Part shown: in pieces, positions 52,779 through 62,193 of the stretch | Layout: each line of letters starts with the position of its first letter | Position numbering within the stretch: the stretch's first letter is position 1 | From: Streptomyces sp. CA-278952 | GTDB taxonomy: Bacteria > Actinomycetota > Actinomycetes > Streptomycetales > Streptomycetaceae | DNA length: 64,000 nt | Direction of reading: 5' to 3' | Assembly (NCBI RefSeq): GCF_028747205.1 | Contig: NZ_CP112880.1 | Location: forward strand, 5,456,001 to 5,520,000 | The notes under the pieces: generated by a model | The model's database searches: none | Told to the model about the DNA's origin: nothing | Seen by the model: only the letters and a program-made list of their open reading frames with translations | Translations under genes and position numbers: made by a program

Positions 52779-53081
52779 TGCGGCCGCGGAAGGTGCGGCG
52801 CAGGTCGCTCACCCACGCGTCGGGGTTGCTCAGGGGATGAAGTGCCCGCCGTGGTCATGGGCGTTGACGTTGACGTGGTTGAACCACTCCGCCTGCGGGC
52901 CGTTCTCGAACGCCCGGACGCGCTCGTCGGCGGGCGGCGAGGTTGCCCTCAAGGATGATGTGCAGGATCTCTGGTCGGACACACGGGTCGGGGTGGGCTC
53001 CAGGGGGAAGACGTGCGGGACGGCCATGGCGTGGTCCCTTCCGGGCAGGAGGAAGCGCTGTTGCCAGGAACGTTTCCACAT
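52767..53081 (-). pseudogene. Remnant of an alpha/beta-hydrolase (epoxide hydrolase-like) gene
   Basis: The minus strand reads PHVFPLEPTPTRVSDQ, RVRAFENGPQAEWFNHVNVN and AHDHGGHFIP, then, after a frameshift near 52838, NPDAWVSDLRRTFRGRRP and a stop at about 52768. This is the typical C-terminal end (GGHF with the catalytic His) of epoxide hydrolases, but the rest of the enzyme is missing. The 362-bp gap between dps and the phosphodiesterase gene shows no other gene. Confidence 0.6.
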
Positions 53082-53103
53082 CCGCCGCCCCGCCCGGCGG
53101 GAG

Positions 53104-54171
53104 TCACGCCCGCAGGTCGTCCCTGGCCTGCGCCGCCAGGTCCGGGAAGTCCGTCACCACCGCGTCCACGCCCTGCCCGTAGTGGAAGGCGTACTCGGCG
53201 AACGCGTCGCCGAAGGCGGTGGGCGCACTGCCCCGGCGGTACGCGGCCGGGAGGTACTGGTTCTCCGCCCGGAAGGTGTACGCGCCGACCTTCAGGCCCG
53301 CCGCGTGTGCGTCCGCCAGCAGGGTGCTCGGCGGGACGAGCGAGGACTTGTCCGGGCCGATCCACTGCGCGTACGAGGCGATCTCGCGGAGCCCGGCCGG
53401 GGTCATCATGTCCCGGTAGGTGGCCCCGTGCCCGTACGGGCCGCCGCTCGTGCCCAGCGCCTGCCACAGCGGGAGGCCGAGGCGGGCCGCGGCCACCCGG
53501 CGCAGGCTCGCGGGATCGAAGGACTGGACGACGCAGTCCCGGGCGGTCAGCCGGTTCCGGCGGATCACCCGGATCAGCTCCTCCTCCAGCGGCAGCCCGA
53601 TCGAGCGGAAGTACGTCGGGTGCTTCGTCTCCGGGAACACCGCGATCCGCCGGCCCGACTCCCGGGACAGCCGCCGGGCCAGGTCGACCACCTCCTGGAA
53701 GGTCATCACCGAGCCCCGCCCGTCGAAGACCGTGTTGCGGTCGCGGACCAGCGGAAGCCGTTCCACCGTGCGCAGCGCCCGCAGCTCGCGCAGGAGGAAG
53801 TCCTCGGTGAACCAGCCGGTCACCGCCTTGCCGTCGACGGTCTTCGTGGTGCGGCGGTCCGCGAACTCGGGGCGGCGCGCGACGTCCGTCGTCCCGCCGA
53901 TCTCGTTCTCGTGCCGCACGACCAGGACGTGGTCCTTCGTCGGCACGAGATCCGGCTCGATCCAGTCGGCCCCGGCCCGTACGGCATAGGTGTACGCGTC
54001 GGCGGTGTGCTCGGGCCGCCAGCCCGCCGCCCCGCGATGCCCGATGACCAGGGGGCCCGACGGGCGGTGGGGGCCCCGGCCGGCGGGGGCGGCGACGGCC
54101 GGGGCGGTGGCCGCGGCGGTGACGGCGGCGGTGGCCAGGAGGATCGAACGACGCCTGGGGGCAACGGACAT
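53104..54171 (-). CDS. Secreted glycerophosphodiester phosphodiesterase
   Basis: A 355-residue GDPD enzyme that cleaves glycerophosphodiesters to glycerol 3-phosphate and an alcohol, for phosphate or carbon supply. The N-terminus (APRRRSILLATAAVTAAATA) is a twin-arginine-type signal. The catalytic motifs are IGHRGAAGWRPEHT, DWIEPDLVPTKDHVLVVRHE and DAVVTDFPD at the end. ATG 54171 follows GAGGAG. It is divergent from nothing close; the upstream region of 282 bp contains a hairpin for the preceding permease gene. Confidence 0.92.
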   Translation of the reverse strand: MSVAPRRRSILLATAAVTAAATAPAVAAPAGRGPHRPSGPLVIGHRGAAGWRPEHTADAYTYAVRAGADWIEPDLVPTKDHVLVVRHENEIGGTTDVARRPEFADRRTTKTVDGKAVTGWFTEDFLLRELRALRTVERLPLVRDRNTVFDGRGSVMTFQEVVDLARRLSRESGRRIAVFPETKHPTYFRSIGLPLEEELIRVIRRNRLTARDCVVQSFDPASLRRVAAARLGLPLWQALGTSGGPYGHGATYRDMMTPAGLREIASYAQWIGPDKSSLVPPSTLLADAHAAGLKVGAYTFRAENQYLPAAYRRGSAPTAFGDAFAEYAFHYGQGVDAVVTDFPDLAAQARDDLRA

Positions 54172-54310
54172 GACGGCTCCTCGGGTGGGTGGAGCCACCA
54201 CGGAAGCGAGGGCGGATGACGGCCCGGCGTACGGTACCCGGCTCTGCGATGTCCTGTTGGCCACGGGTGCGCGCGGCGCCGGAACCACACACCGGAACGC
54301 CGGACGCCGA

Positions 54311-54354
54311 AACGCCGGGCTCCGCCCCGATCGTACGAGGAGGAGCCCGGCGTT
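54311..54354. terminator. Terminator after the first amino-acid permease
   Basis: AACGCCGGGCTCC (54311-54323) pairs perfectly with GGAGCCCGGCGTT (54342-54354), 18-base loop, about 100 bp after the permease stop. Between 54370 and 54440 a 29-bp sequence containing CCGCGAGCCGCCCGGGA occurs about 2.5 times. Confidence 0.7.
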
Positions 54355-54453
54355 CGTAGAGGGCGCTCGGGAACCTGCTGCCGCGAGCCGCCCGGGAACC
54401 CGGCCCCGCGAGCCGCCCGGGAGCCGGTACCGCGAGGCGGCCGGCAGCGGGAG

Positions 54454-56004
54454 CTACTTCCGCTGCGCCGGGATCGCGGCCGTGCCGTCGCCGCCGTCGG
54501 CGCTGCTCCCGTCGGCGCTGCTCCCGCCGTCGCCGCCCCGTCGCCGCTGACGTACGAGGCCGATGCCGATCAGCACCACGGTCAGCGCTCCCGTGGCCAG
54601 CAGCTGGTCCCGGGTGTCCGGCTGGCGCAGCATCAGCAGGAAGATGCCCACCATGGCCGCCAGGGCGACGATCGTGCCGACGGGGAAGAACCACATCCGC
54701 ACGACGAGCTTCTCGGGCGCCTCCCGCTCGGTGCGGCCGCGCAGGATCAGCTGGGAGGCCGCGATGAAGATCCACACCACCAGGATCACCGCGCCGATCA
54801 TGTTCAGCAGCCACGGGAAGACGTCGTCGGGCCGCCAGTAGCTGAGCAGCACGCACGCGAAGCCGAAGACCGAGGAGAACAGCACGGCGTTGCGCGGCAC
54901 CCCGGAGGAGATCTTCCCGAGCACGGCCGGGCCCTGGCCGCGGGCGACCAGCGACCGGGCCATGCGGGACGCCCCGTAGATGTTGGCGTTCATCGCGGAG
55001 AGCAGGGCGATGAGGATGACCACGTTCATGATCTGCGCGGCCGACCCGATGCCGAGGTGGTCGAGCATCGCGTAGAACGGGCCGACCTCGGCGACCTTCG
55101 GGTCGTCCCAGGGGACCAGCGTGACGATGACCGCCATCGAGCCGATGTAGAACACCGCGATGCGCCACATCGCCGTACGGACCGCCTTCGCGACGCCCTG
55201 CACCGGGTTCTCGGACTCGGCCGCCGCGATGGTGACGGTCTCCAGACCGCCGTACGCGAAGACGGAGGCGAGGAGTCCGATGATGAACCCGTCCATGCCC
55301 TGGGGGAGGAAGCCGCCGTCCCCCGTGAGGTTGGACAGGCCGGGGGCGTCCGTGTCGGGCAGCAAGCCCAGGATCGCCAGCAGGCCGAGCACCAGGAACA
55401 GCGTGATCGCGATGACCTTGAGAGCGGCGAACCAGAACTCGAACTCGCCGAAGTTCTTCACGGCGGCCAGGTTCGTCCCGAGGAAGATCACCATGAACAG
55501 GGCGACCCACGCCCACTCCGGCGTCCCCGGCAGCCAGCCGCTGACGATCTGCGCGGCCCCGATGCCCTCCAGGCCCACGGCGACACAGAGCAGGAACCAG
55601 AAGGACCAGCCCGCGGTGAACCCGGCCCACGGGCCGATCGCCCGCTCGGCGTGCACGGAGAAGGAACCGGACGCCGGATTGGCGGCCGACATCTCGCCGA
55701 GCATGCGCATCACCATCATGACGAGCAGTCCGGAAATGGCGTACGCCACGACGATCGAGGGGCCCGCCGCGGCGATCCCGGCGCCCGAGCCGACGAACAG
55801 CCCGGCGCCGATCACCCCGCCGAGGGCGATCATCGAGAGGTGGCGCTGTTTGAGTCCGTGGGTGAGCGCGGAGTCCGCCGAGGGGCCGGCGGGGGCCGCG
55901 GAGTCAGCGGTGGGGGGAGACGCGGAGGTCCGATCCATGGACGGGCTCTGTTCGGTAGCTGAGACAGGGGGCGAACCCACAGTCTGAGCATCCGCACCGT
56001 TCAC
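54454..56004 (-). CDS. Amino-acid permease (APC family, first of three)
   Basis: A 516-residue transporter with 12 predicted membrane helices. The first begins after GLKQRHLSMIALGGVIGAGL (AAT-family motif) and GAGIAAAGPSIVVAY follows. EFEFWFAALKVIAI and NIYGASRMARSL are signatures of the GABA/aromatic amino-acid group. Substrate unknown. The acidic/Ala-rich N-terminus is long; the GTG at 56004 is weakly supported and ATG 55938 is an alternative. The C-terminus has a Ser/Asp/Gly-rich repeat (GSSADGSSADGG). It is close to a second permease gene upstream, 54 bp away. Confidence 0.9.
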   Translation of the reverse strand: MNGADAQTVGSPPVSATEQSPSMDRTSASPPTADSAAPAGPSADSALTHGLKQRHLSMIALGGVIGAGLFVGSGAGIAAAGPSIVVAYAISGLLVMMVMRMLGEMSAANPASGSFSVHAERAIGPWAGFTAGWSFWFLLCVAVGLEGIGAAQIVSGWLPGTPEWAWVALFMVIFLGTNLAAVKNFGEFEFWFAALKVIAITLFLVLGLLAILGLLPDTDAPGLSNLTGDGGFLPQGMDGFIIGLLASVFAYGGLETVTIAAAESENPVQGVAKAVRTAMWRIAVFYIGSMAVIVTLVPWDDPKVAEVGPFYAMLDHLGIGSAAQIMNVVILIALLSAMNANIYGASRMARSLVARGQGPAVLGKISSGVPRNAVLFSSVFGFACVLLSYWRPDDVFPWLLNMIGAVILVVWIFIAASQLILRGRTEREAPEKLVVRMWFFPVGTIVALAAMVGIFLLMLRQPDTRDQLLATGALTVVLIGIGLVRQRRRGGDGGSSADGSSADGGDGTAAIPAQRK

Positions 56005-56058
56005 AGGGAACAGGCGTCCGCTATACGGTCACCAGGCTCACACAAGGTACACACCCGC

Positions 56059-57498
56059 CTACCGGTCGGTAACGGCAGGTTTCCCGTGCTGCTCCCGCCG
56101 CTGCCGTCCCACCGCCACCAGCAGCACCAAGGCCGTCGCCCCGGCCGACCACAGCACCTGCGGGCGCGCCGCCTCGTCGGTCAGCATCAGCACCAGCACC
56201 CCGAACAGCCCGGCCAGCGTCACCCAGGTCAGATACGGGAAGCACCACATCCGCAGCGAGAGCGCCTCGGGGGCCTCCAGCTCCAGCCGGGCGCGCAGCC
56301 GCAGCTGGGAGGCGGCGATCAGCGCCCACACGAACAGCAGCACCGCGCCGACCGAGTTGAGCATGTAGAGGAACACCGTGTCCGGCCACACCAGGTTGAG
56401 CAGGACGGAGACGAAGCCGAAGGCCACCGAGGCCAGCACCGCCCGCCGGGGAACCCCGCCCGCCCCGGGGGCGCCCGAGACCTTCAGCAGCCCGCGCGGG
56501 GCCTCCCCGCGCTCCGCCAGCGAGAAGACCATGCGGGAGGAGCCGTACAGATTGGCGTTGAGCGCCGAGAGCAGCGCCACGAACACCACGATGTTCATGA
56601 TCTGCCCGGCCGACGGGACCCCGATCGCGTCCAGCACCTTCACATACGGGCTCAGCCCCGCCTGCTGCGCGGTCCACGGCAGCACGGTCACGATCACCAG
56701 CATCGAGCCGACGTAGAAGAAGAGGATGCGCACCACCGCGCTGCGCACCGCACGCCCCACCGCGCGCGCGGGGTCGTCCGTCTCGGCGGCGGCGATGGTG
56801 ACGACCTCGAGACCGCCGAAGGCGAAGACCACGGTCAGCACACCGGAGACGACCCCGCTCCAGCCGTTCGGCAGGAAGCCGCCCTGGCCGGTCAGGTTGG
56901 CCATCCCGACCGGATCGGTGTCCGGGAGCCATCCGAGGACGGCCAGCAGCCCGAGCACCAGGAAGACGACGATCGCGCCGACCTTCAAGGAGGCGAACCA
57001 GAACTCGAACTCGCCGAAGTTCTTCACCGCCGTCAGATTCGCCGCGGTGAACACCACCATGAACAGCAGCACCCACGCCCACGGTTCGACGCCCGGCACC
57101 CAGCCATGGGCGATCTGCGCGGCCGCCGTCGCCTCCACGGCGAGGACCACCACCAGCAGGAACCAGTACAGCCAGCCGACGCTGAACCCGGCCCACCGCC
57201 CGAGCGCCCGCTCGGCGTGCACGGAGAACGAACCGGAGGCGGGCATCGCGGCGGACATCTCGCCCAGCATCCGCATCACCAGCATCGCGAGGGCCCCCGC
57301 GATCAGATACGAGACGACGATGGCGGGCCCCGCCACCGCGATCCCCGCGCCGGAGCCCACGAAGAGCCCCGCCCCGATCACCCCTCCGAGCCCCAGCATC
57401 GTCAGATGGCGCTGCTTGAGTCCGTGCGACAGCGGCTCGGCCGGGACGGCGGTGGACGCAGGCGTGGAAGCCGGGGTGGGGGGAGGGGCCTCGTGCAT
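56059..57498 (-). CDS. Amino-acid permease (APC family, second of three)
   Basis: A 479-residue transporter closely similar to its neighbour: GLKQRHLTMLGLGGVIGAGL, GAGIAVAGPAIVVSY, EFEFWFASLKVGAIVVF, NLYGSSRMVFSLAERG. Both probably arose by tandem duplication. 12 membrane helices are expected. The ATG at 57498 is preceded by GAGAGTGACCCTCCCC. Upstream lies a triplicated 26-bp sequence (57593-57669). Confidence 0.9.
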   Translation of the reverse strand: MHEAPPPTPASTPASTAVPAEPLSHGLKQRHLTMLGLGGVIGAGLFVGSGAGIAVAGPAIVVSYLIAGALAMLVMRMLGEMSAAMPASGSFSVHAERALGRWAGFSVGWLYWFLLVVVLAVEATAAAQIAHGWVPGVEPWAWVLLFMVVFTAANLTAVKNFGEFEFWFASLKVGAIVVFLVLGLLAVLGWLPDTDPVGMANLTGQGGFLPNGWSGVVSGVLTVVFAFGGLEVVTIAAAETDDPARAVGRAVRSAVVRILFFYVGSMLVIVTVLPWTAQQAGLSPYVKVLDAIGVPSAGQIMNIVVFVALLSALNANLYGSSRMVFSLAERGEAPRGLLKVSGAPGAGGVPRRAVLASVAFGFVSVLLNLVWPDTVFLYMLNSVGAVLLFVWALIAASQLRLRARLELEAPEALSLRMWCFPYLTWVTLAGLFGVLVLMLTDEAARPQVLWSAGATALVLLVAVGRQRREQHGKPAVTDR

Positions 57499-57592
57499 GG
57501 GGGAGGGTCACTCTCGGATCAGCGGGTCGCAGCGAGTCGTAGCGGTGTGGCGAGTCGTCCGGGGGCCGACCAGAGCGAGCTGATCGTCCAGG

Positions 57593-57669
57593 GGGGAGCT
57601 GGAGTCTCGTCGTGTACGGGGAAGCTACAGTCTCGTCGTTTATGGGGAAGCTACAGTCTCGCCGATCGC
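57593..57669. repeat. Triplicated 26-bp sequence upstream of the permease
   Basis: Three neighbouring copies of a unit like GGGGAAGCTACAGTCTCGTC (units begin near 57593, 57618 and 57644). Copies 2 and 3 share 18 of 18 bases from GGGGAAGCTACAGTCTCG; copy 1 is diverged. It lies about 100 bp before the permease start on the opposite strand side, as expected for tandem regulatory sites. Confidence 0.75.
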
Positions 57670-57810
57670 CGCCCTCCCCGCCAAAATGCGCCGAGGCCCC
57701 CCTCACCTCCGTGACGAGCGTCACGCGGGCGAGCGATTACCGCCCGGCCTTTGTGCGAATCCCACCAAGGCATCAACCGCCGCTTTGTGGGCGGCTGATG
57801 GTGATCGAGC

Positions 57811-57828
57811 GTTAACCCGTGGGCTAAC
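57811..57828. promoter_or_regulatory. Candidate operator before bioY
   Basis: GTTAACCC and GGGCTAAC form an 8-2-8 inverted repeat with one mismatch, 74 bp upstream of the bioY start. A biotin-responsive regulator is a guess from context only. Confidence 0.4.
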
Positions 57829-57901
57829 GTCGGCGGGAGCCCGACCCCACCCTGCCCGGCGGGGGCCGTCCCGGCCCACTGCCCTCACCCGCGGAGTCCC
57901 G

Positions 57902-58495
57902 ATGAGCACTGCTGCCGCCCCCGTCCGCTCCGGAGCGGTCCTCGCCGACCTGCTGCCCGCAGCCCGGCACCGCTACGCCGTGGACGCGGCCCTCGTCCTC
58001 GGCGGCGCCGCCCTGACCGGCATCGCGGCCCAGATCGCCGTCCCGGTCCCCGGCTCCCCGGTGCCGGTCACCGGCCAGACCTTCGCCGCGCTCCTCATCG
58101 GCACCGCGCTGGGCGCCCGCCGAGGCTTCCTCTCCCTCGCGCTGTACGCGCTCGTCGGCATGGCCGGCATGCCGTGGTTCGCCGAGGCCTCCTCGGGCTG
58201 GTCGATGCCGTCCCTGGGCTACGTCTTCGGCATGCTCCTGGCCGCCACCGTCGTCGGCGCCCTCGCCCGGCGCGGCGGCGACCGCTCCGTACTGCGCACC
58301 GCGGGCACGATGGTCCTCGGCTCCGCGATCATCTACGCCATCGGCGTGCCCTACCTCGCGCTGTCCACCGGGATGTCGCTGAGCGCCGCCGTCGCCGCCG
58401 GCCTCGTCCCCTTCCTGATCGGCGACGCCCTCAAGGCGGCACTGGCCATGGGCCTCCTGCCGACCACCTGGAAGCTGCTGGGCCGCCGCGGCTGA
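57902..58495 (+). CDS. bioY: Biotin transporter BioY
   Basis: A 197-residue membrane S-component with six predicted helices. Family segments are AALTGIAAQIAVPVPGSPVP, VTGQTFAALLIGTALGARRG, GYVFGMLLAATVVGALARRG and FLIGDALKAALAMGLLP. BioY binds biotin and can work alone or with an ECF energy module; none is encoded nearby. ATG 57902 follows GGAG. Its stop is 7 bp from the convergent oxidoreductase stop. Confidence 0.93.
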   Translation: MSTAAAPVRSGAVLADLLPAARHRYAVDAALVLGGAALTGIAAQIAVPVPGSPVPVTGQTFAALLIGTALGARRGFLSLALYALVGMAGMPWFAEASSGWSMPSLGYVFGMLLAATVVGALARRGGDRSVLRTAGTMVLGSAIIYAIGVPYLALSTGMSLSAAVAAGLVPFLIGDALKAALAMGLLPTTWKLLGRRG

Positions 58496-58502
58496 CCCCT
58501 GC

Positions 58503-59795
58503 TCAGCCCTCGTAAGGCCCCCCGAAGAGGCCCGCCGGATCGAACTGGGAGACCAGACCGGCGAGCCTCTTCGCCGTTTCCGGCTCATGGAGACCGGCGG
58601 TACGGTCCCCGCCACCGAAGGAGAAGTTCAGCGACCGCCCCTGAACGAGCGGCCCCAGCACCCCGGACACCTCCCCGTACAGCGAGCGCACCGCCGCCAC
58701 GTCCGTCCCGTCCAGCGGCGACAGCAGCCGCAGCAGGAAGCCCGCGTCCCGGTACGGCACCGCGTTCGCCGCCTCCGGCCGCCCGGCCAACGCCCCGCCG
58801 AGATGGTTGAGCTGCACCACCGTCATCATCGGGGCCCCGGGCCCGGTCAGCTCCAGCACCCGGGCCGCCCGCCCCGCGTCCAGCTCCCGGAGCACCAGCC
58901 CCTCCCCGTAGTACGCGTGCGGGAACGGCGGGTCGCTGTGGATGGTGGGACTCTCGGCGTACGGCATCTCCCGCAACGAGTCCGCGAGCACCGGACCGAT
59001 GCCCCGCAGCGGGGCCACCAGCCGCTCGCCCTCGGCCGCGTCCCCCGTGAAGGCGACCCGCACCGAGACGACGTACCGCCCGCGCAACTCCTCGGGCAGC
59101 TGCGGCAGGTCCGGATAGACGAGCGCGGCCAGCGAGGAAGTGAGCGACTCCGGCACGGTCCGGGTCCACTCCGTATAGCGGCCCGCCACCTCGGCCGCCC
59201 GCTCCCCGGCATACGCGATCGAGCCCCCGTACAGCCGCTCCACCGCCACCAGGCCGATCTCCAGGGCGGTCACCACCCCCAGCCGGTGCCCGCCGCCGCG
59301 CAGCCCCCAGAACAGCTCCGGCTCGCGCTCCGGCGTGACCCGGCGCGAAACCCCGTCGGCGGTCACCACCTCCAGCGCCCGCACATGGTCGGCGGCGTAC
59401 CCGAACTCCCGGGCCAGGATGCCCAGCCCGCCGCCCAGTGTGTACGAGACCGCGCCCACCGAGGGCGACGAGCCGTTCAGCGGGGCCAGTCCGTGCGGAG
59501 TCGTCGCCGCGGTCACCGCGCCCCAGGTCGCGCCCGCACCGATCAGGGCGGTGCGGCGGACCGGGTCGACGGCGACGGAGTCCAGGGCGCGGGTGACGAC
59601 GAGGACGCCGCCCTCGACCGCCCCGGGCAGCCCGTGGCCGGTGGCGTGCGCGGCGACGGGGAGCCCGCGCGCGGCGGCGTACGCCACGGCCTCCCGTACG
59701 TCGTCGGGCGTGGCGGCCTCGACCAGTCGGCCGGGCCGGATCGGGAAGCCGGTCTGGAAGGTGGCGGGTGCGGATCCACTGGGCTGGTACGACAT
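58503..59795 (-). CDS. FAD-binding (BBE-type) oxidoreductase
   Basis: A 430-residue flavoprotein of the berberine-bridge/6-hydroxynicotine oxidase family. FAD-binding segments are EAATPDDVREAVAYAAARGL, AAHATGHGLPG (His likely carries FAD), GAGATWGAVTAAT and SYTLGGGLGILAREFGYAAD. The Cys that gives a second covalent flavin link in some members is not present (GGGLGIL). The C-terminal BBE segment with FDPAGLFGG is intact. ATG 59795 has AAGGAG ten bases upstream. It may oxidise a small alcohol or sugar; substrate unknown. Confidence 0.9.
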   Translation of the reverse strand: MSYQPSGSAPATFQTGFPIRPGRLVEAATPDDVREAVAYAAARGLPVAAHATGHGLPGAVEGGVLVVTRALDSVAVDPVRRTALIGAGATWGAVTAATTPHGLAPLNGSSPSVGAVSYTLGGGLGILAREFGYAADHVRALEVVTADGVSRRVTPEREPELFWGLRGGGHRLGVVTALEIGLVAVERLYGGSIAYAGERAAEVAGRYTEWTRTVPESLTSSLAALVYPDLPQLPEELRGRYVVSVRVAFTGDAAEGERLVAPLRGIGPVLADSLREMPYAESPTIHSDPPFPHAYYGEGLVLRELDAGRAARVLELTGPGAPMMTVVQLNHLGGALAGRPEAANAVPYRDAGFLLRLLSPLDGTDVAAVRSLYGEVSGVLGPLVQGRSLNFSFGGGDRTAGLHEPETAKRLAGLVSQFDPAGLFGGPYEG

Positions 59796-59915
59796 GGGGG
59801 AGGCTCTCCTTCGCTCGCGTTTCGGCGGTGCGAGGAAGAGCCTCCCCGGGATACGTGACAACCTCTGTCAGGTATCGGTCGAACGGGTGCGGGTCAGCCG
59901 CGGATCACCGGCGGA

Positions 59916-61349
59916 TCACTTGGCCACGGCCTTGCGAGCGCGCATCTCCCGGAACAGCGAGACGCCCACCACCACGGCCGCGACCAGCAACGACAGCACG
60001 ACCTGCTCGCGGGCGGCGTCGTCGGTCAGCATGTAGACCAGGACGAAGGAGATCATCGCGATCGTCGCCCAGGTGAGGTACGGGAAGAGCCACATCCGTA
60101 CGACCAGCTTGCCGGGGGTCTCGCGCAGGATGATCCCGCGCATCCGCAGCTGGGTGAAGCAGATGACCAGCCACACGAAGAGCGCGACCGCGCCGGAGGA
60201 GTTCAGCAGGAACTGGAACACCGTGTCGGGCCACTGGTAGTTGAAGAACACCGCCACGAAGCCGAAGACGACCGAGGACAGGATCGCCGCCTGCGGCACA
60301 CCGCGCTTGTTGACCTTGGCGAAGGCCTTCGGCGCGTCGCCCCGCTCGCCGAGCGAGAACGCCATCCGGGAGGCGGTGTAGAGGCCGGAGTTGAGGCAGG
60401 ACAGCACGGCCGTCAGCACGATGAAGTCCATGACCTGCCCGGCGTGCGGGATCCCGATCACGTCGAGGGCGGCGACATAGCTGCCCTTCTCGACGATCGA
60501 CGGGTCGTTCCACGGCAGCAGCGTCAGCACCACGAAGATCGAGCCGAGGTAGAAGACGGCGATACGCCAGATCACGCTGTTGGTGGCCTTGGAGACGGCC
60601 CGCTGCGGGTCCGACGACTCACCGGCGGCCAGCGTCACGATCTCACTGCCCATGAACGAGAAGACGACCATCAGCACACCGGTCAGGATCGCGCCGGGCC
60701 CCTCGGGGAAGAACCCGCCGCTGTCCGTCAGATGCGCCAGACCCGATCCCGCGTGGTCCGACCCGGGCAGGAAGCCGAAGACCGCGAGGAAGCCGATGAC
60801 CACGAACGCGCCGATCGCCACGACCTTGATCCCGGCGAACCAGAACTCGAACTCGCCGTAACTGCCCACCGAGACCAGGTTGGTGGCGGTCAGCACGACC
60901 ATCACGATCAGTGCCCAGGCCCACTGGGGGACCCCCGGGATCCAGCTCTCCAGGATCTTCGCGCCCGCCGTGGCCTCGACGGCGAGCACCACGACCCAGA
61001 AGAACCAGTAGAGCCAGCCGATGGAGAAGCCGGCCCAACGGCCGAGCGCCTGGTCGGCGTAGGCGGAGAAGGAACCGGAGCTCGGCCGGGCGGCGGCCAT
61101 CTCGCCGAGCATCCGCATCACGAGGACGACCATCAGGCCGACCATCGCGTACGACAGCAGAATCGCCGGGCCCGCGGCCGCGATACCCGCGCTGGAACCC
61201 ACGAAGAGCCCGGCGCCGATCACACCGCCGATCGCGATCATCGAGAGGTGGCGGTTCTTCAGACCTGCCTGAAGCCCGCCCGACGAGTCCGGCCGGTCCG
61301 GCTCACCGGGCTCCTGGCCCGGCTTCGCCAGCGTCGTCTGCGACGTCAT
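59916..61349 (-). CDS. Amino-acid permease (APC family, GabP-like, third of three)
   Basis: A 477-residue, 12-helix transporter with GLKNRHLSMIAIGGVIGAGL, SAGIAAAGPAILLSY, EFEFWFAGIKVVAIGAF and GLYTASRMAFSLGERGDAPK. Overall it is closest in style to gamma-aminobutyrate permeases. It is separated from the two related permeases by bioY and the FAD oxidoreductase. ATG 61349 follows AAGGA. Confidence 0.92.
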   Translation of the reverse strand: MTSQTTLAKPGQEPGEPDRPDSSGGLQAGLKNRHLSMIAIGGVIGAGLFVGSSAGIAAAGPAILLSYAMVGLMVVLVMRMLGEMAAARPSSGSFSAYADQALGRWAGFSIGWLYWFFWVVVLAVEATAGAKILESWIPGVPQWAWALIVMVVLTATNLVSVGSYGEFEFWFAGIKVVAIGAFVVIGFLAVFGFLPGSDHAGSGLAHLTDSGGFFPEGPGAILTGVLMVVFSFMGSEIVTLAAGESSDPQRAVSKATNSVIWRIAVFYLGSIFVVLTLLPWNDPSIVEKGSYVAALDVIGIPHAGQVMDFIVLTAVLSCLNSGLYTASRMAFSLGERGDAPKAFAKVNKRGVPQAAILSSVVFGFVAVFFNYQWPDTVFQFLLNSSGAVALFVWLVICFTQLRMRGIILRETPGKLVVRMWLFPYLTWATIAMISFVLVYMLTDDAAREQVVLSLLVAAVVVGVSLFREMRARKAVAK

Positions 61350-61574
61350 GGGGGGAATCCTTACGGTTGGTGCGTGAGGGTGCGCCCTGCTCCGCCGTGG
61401 GGTGGTGCGAAGACAGGACCACGCATTCAAGCCCGGAAAGAGGCGGAAGCGGAACCCCCTCTTTCGGATCGTTTGCCTGATCGTTGCCCGAACGGTGTTG
61501 ACCACGGCGAACGCGGCGGGAGGCCCCGACCCCGCTGACCGCTACCCCGCGAAGTTCGTGCCACACTTCGCACC

Positions 61575-62063
<489 letters not shown>

Positions 62064-62081
62064 CCCGCCCACCACCCTCTC

Positions 62082-62114
62082 CCGTGCCGCCGGGTCCCGG
62101 GCCCGGCGGCACGG
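62082..62114. terminator. Terminator after rpiB
   Basis: CCGTGCCGCCGGG (62082-62094) pairs perfectly with CCCGGCGGCACGG (62102-62114), 7-base loop, 19 bp after the rpiB stop. Confidence 0.75.
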
Positions 62115-62193
62115 CCATGCCGCCGCCCGGCACAGCCGTACAGCCGCCCGGCGCACCCCTACCGCCGCCCGCCCTTCCAGCAGGAGCCCCGCC

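Larger units (their letters stand above)
57499..57901. other. Divergent region between permease and bioY
   Basis: 403 bp with no supportable gene. It contains the triplicated 26-bp repeat next to the permease and an 8-2-8 inverted repeat (57811-57828) upstream of bioY. Confidence 0.6.
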
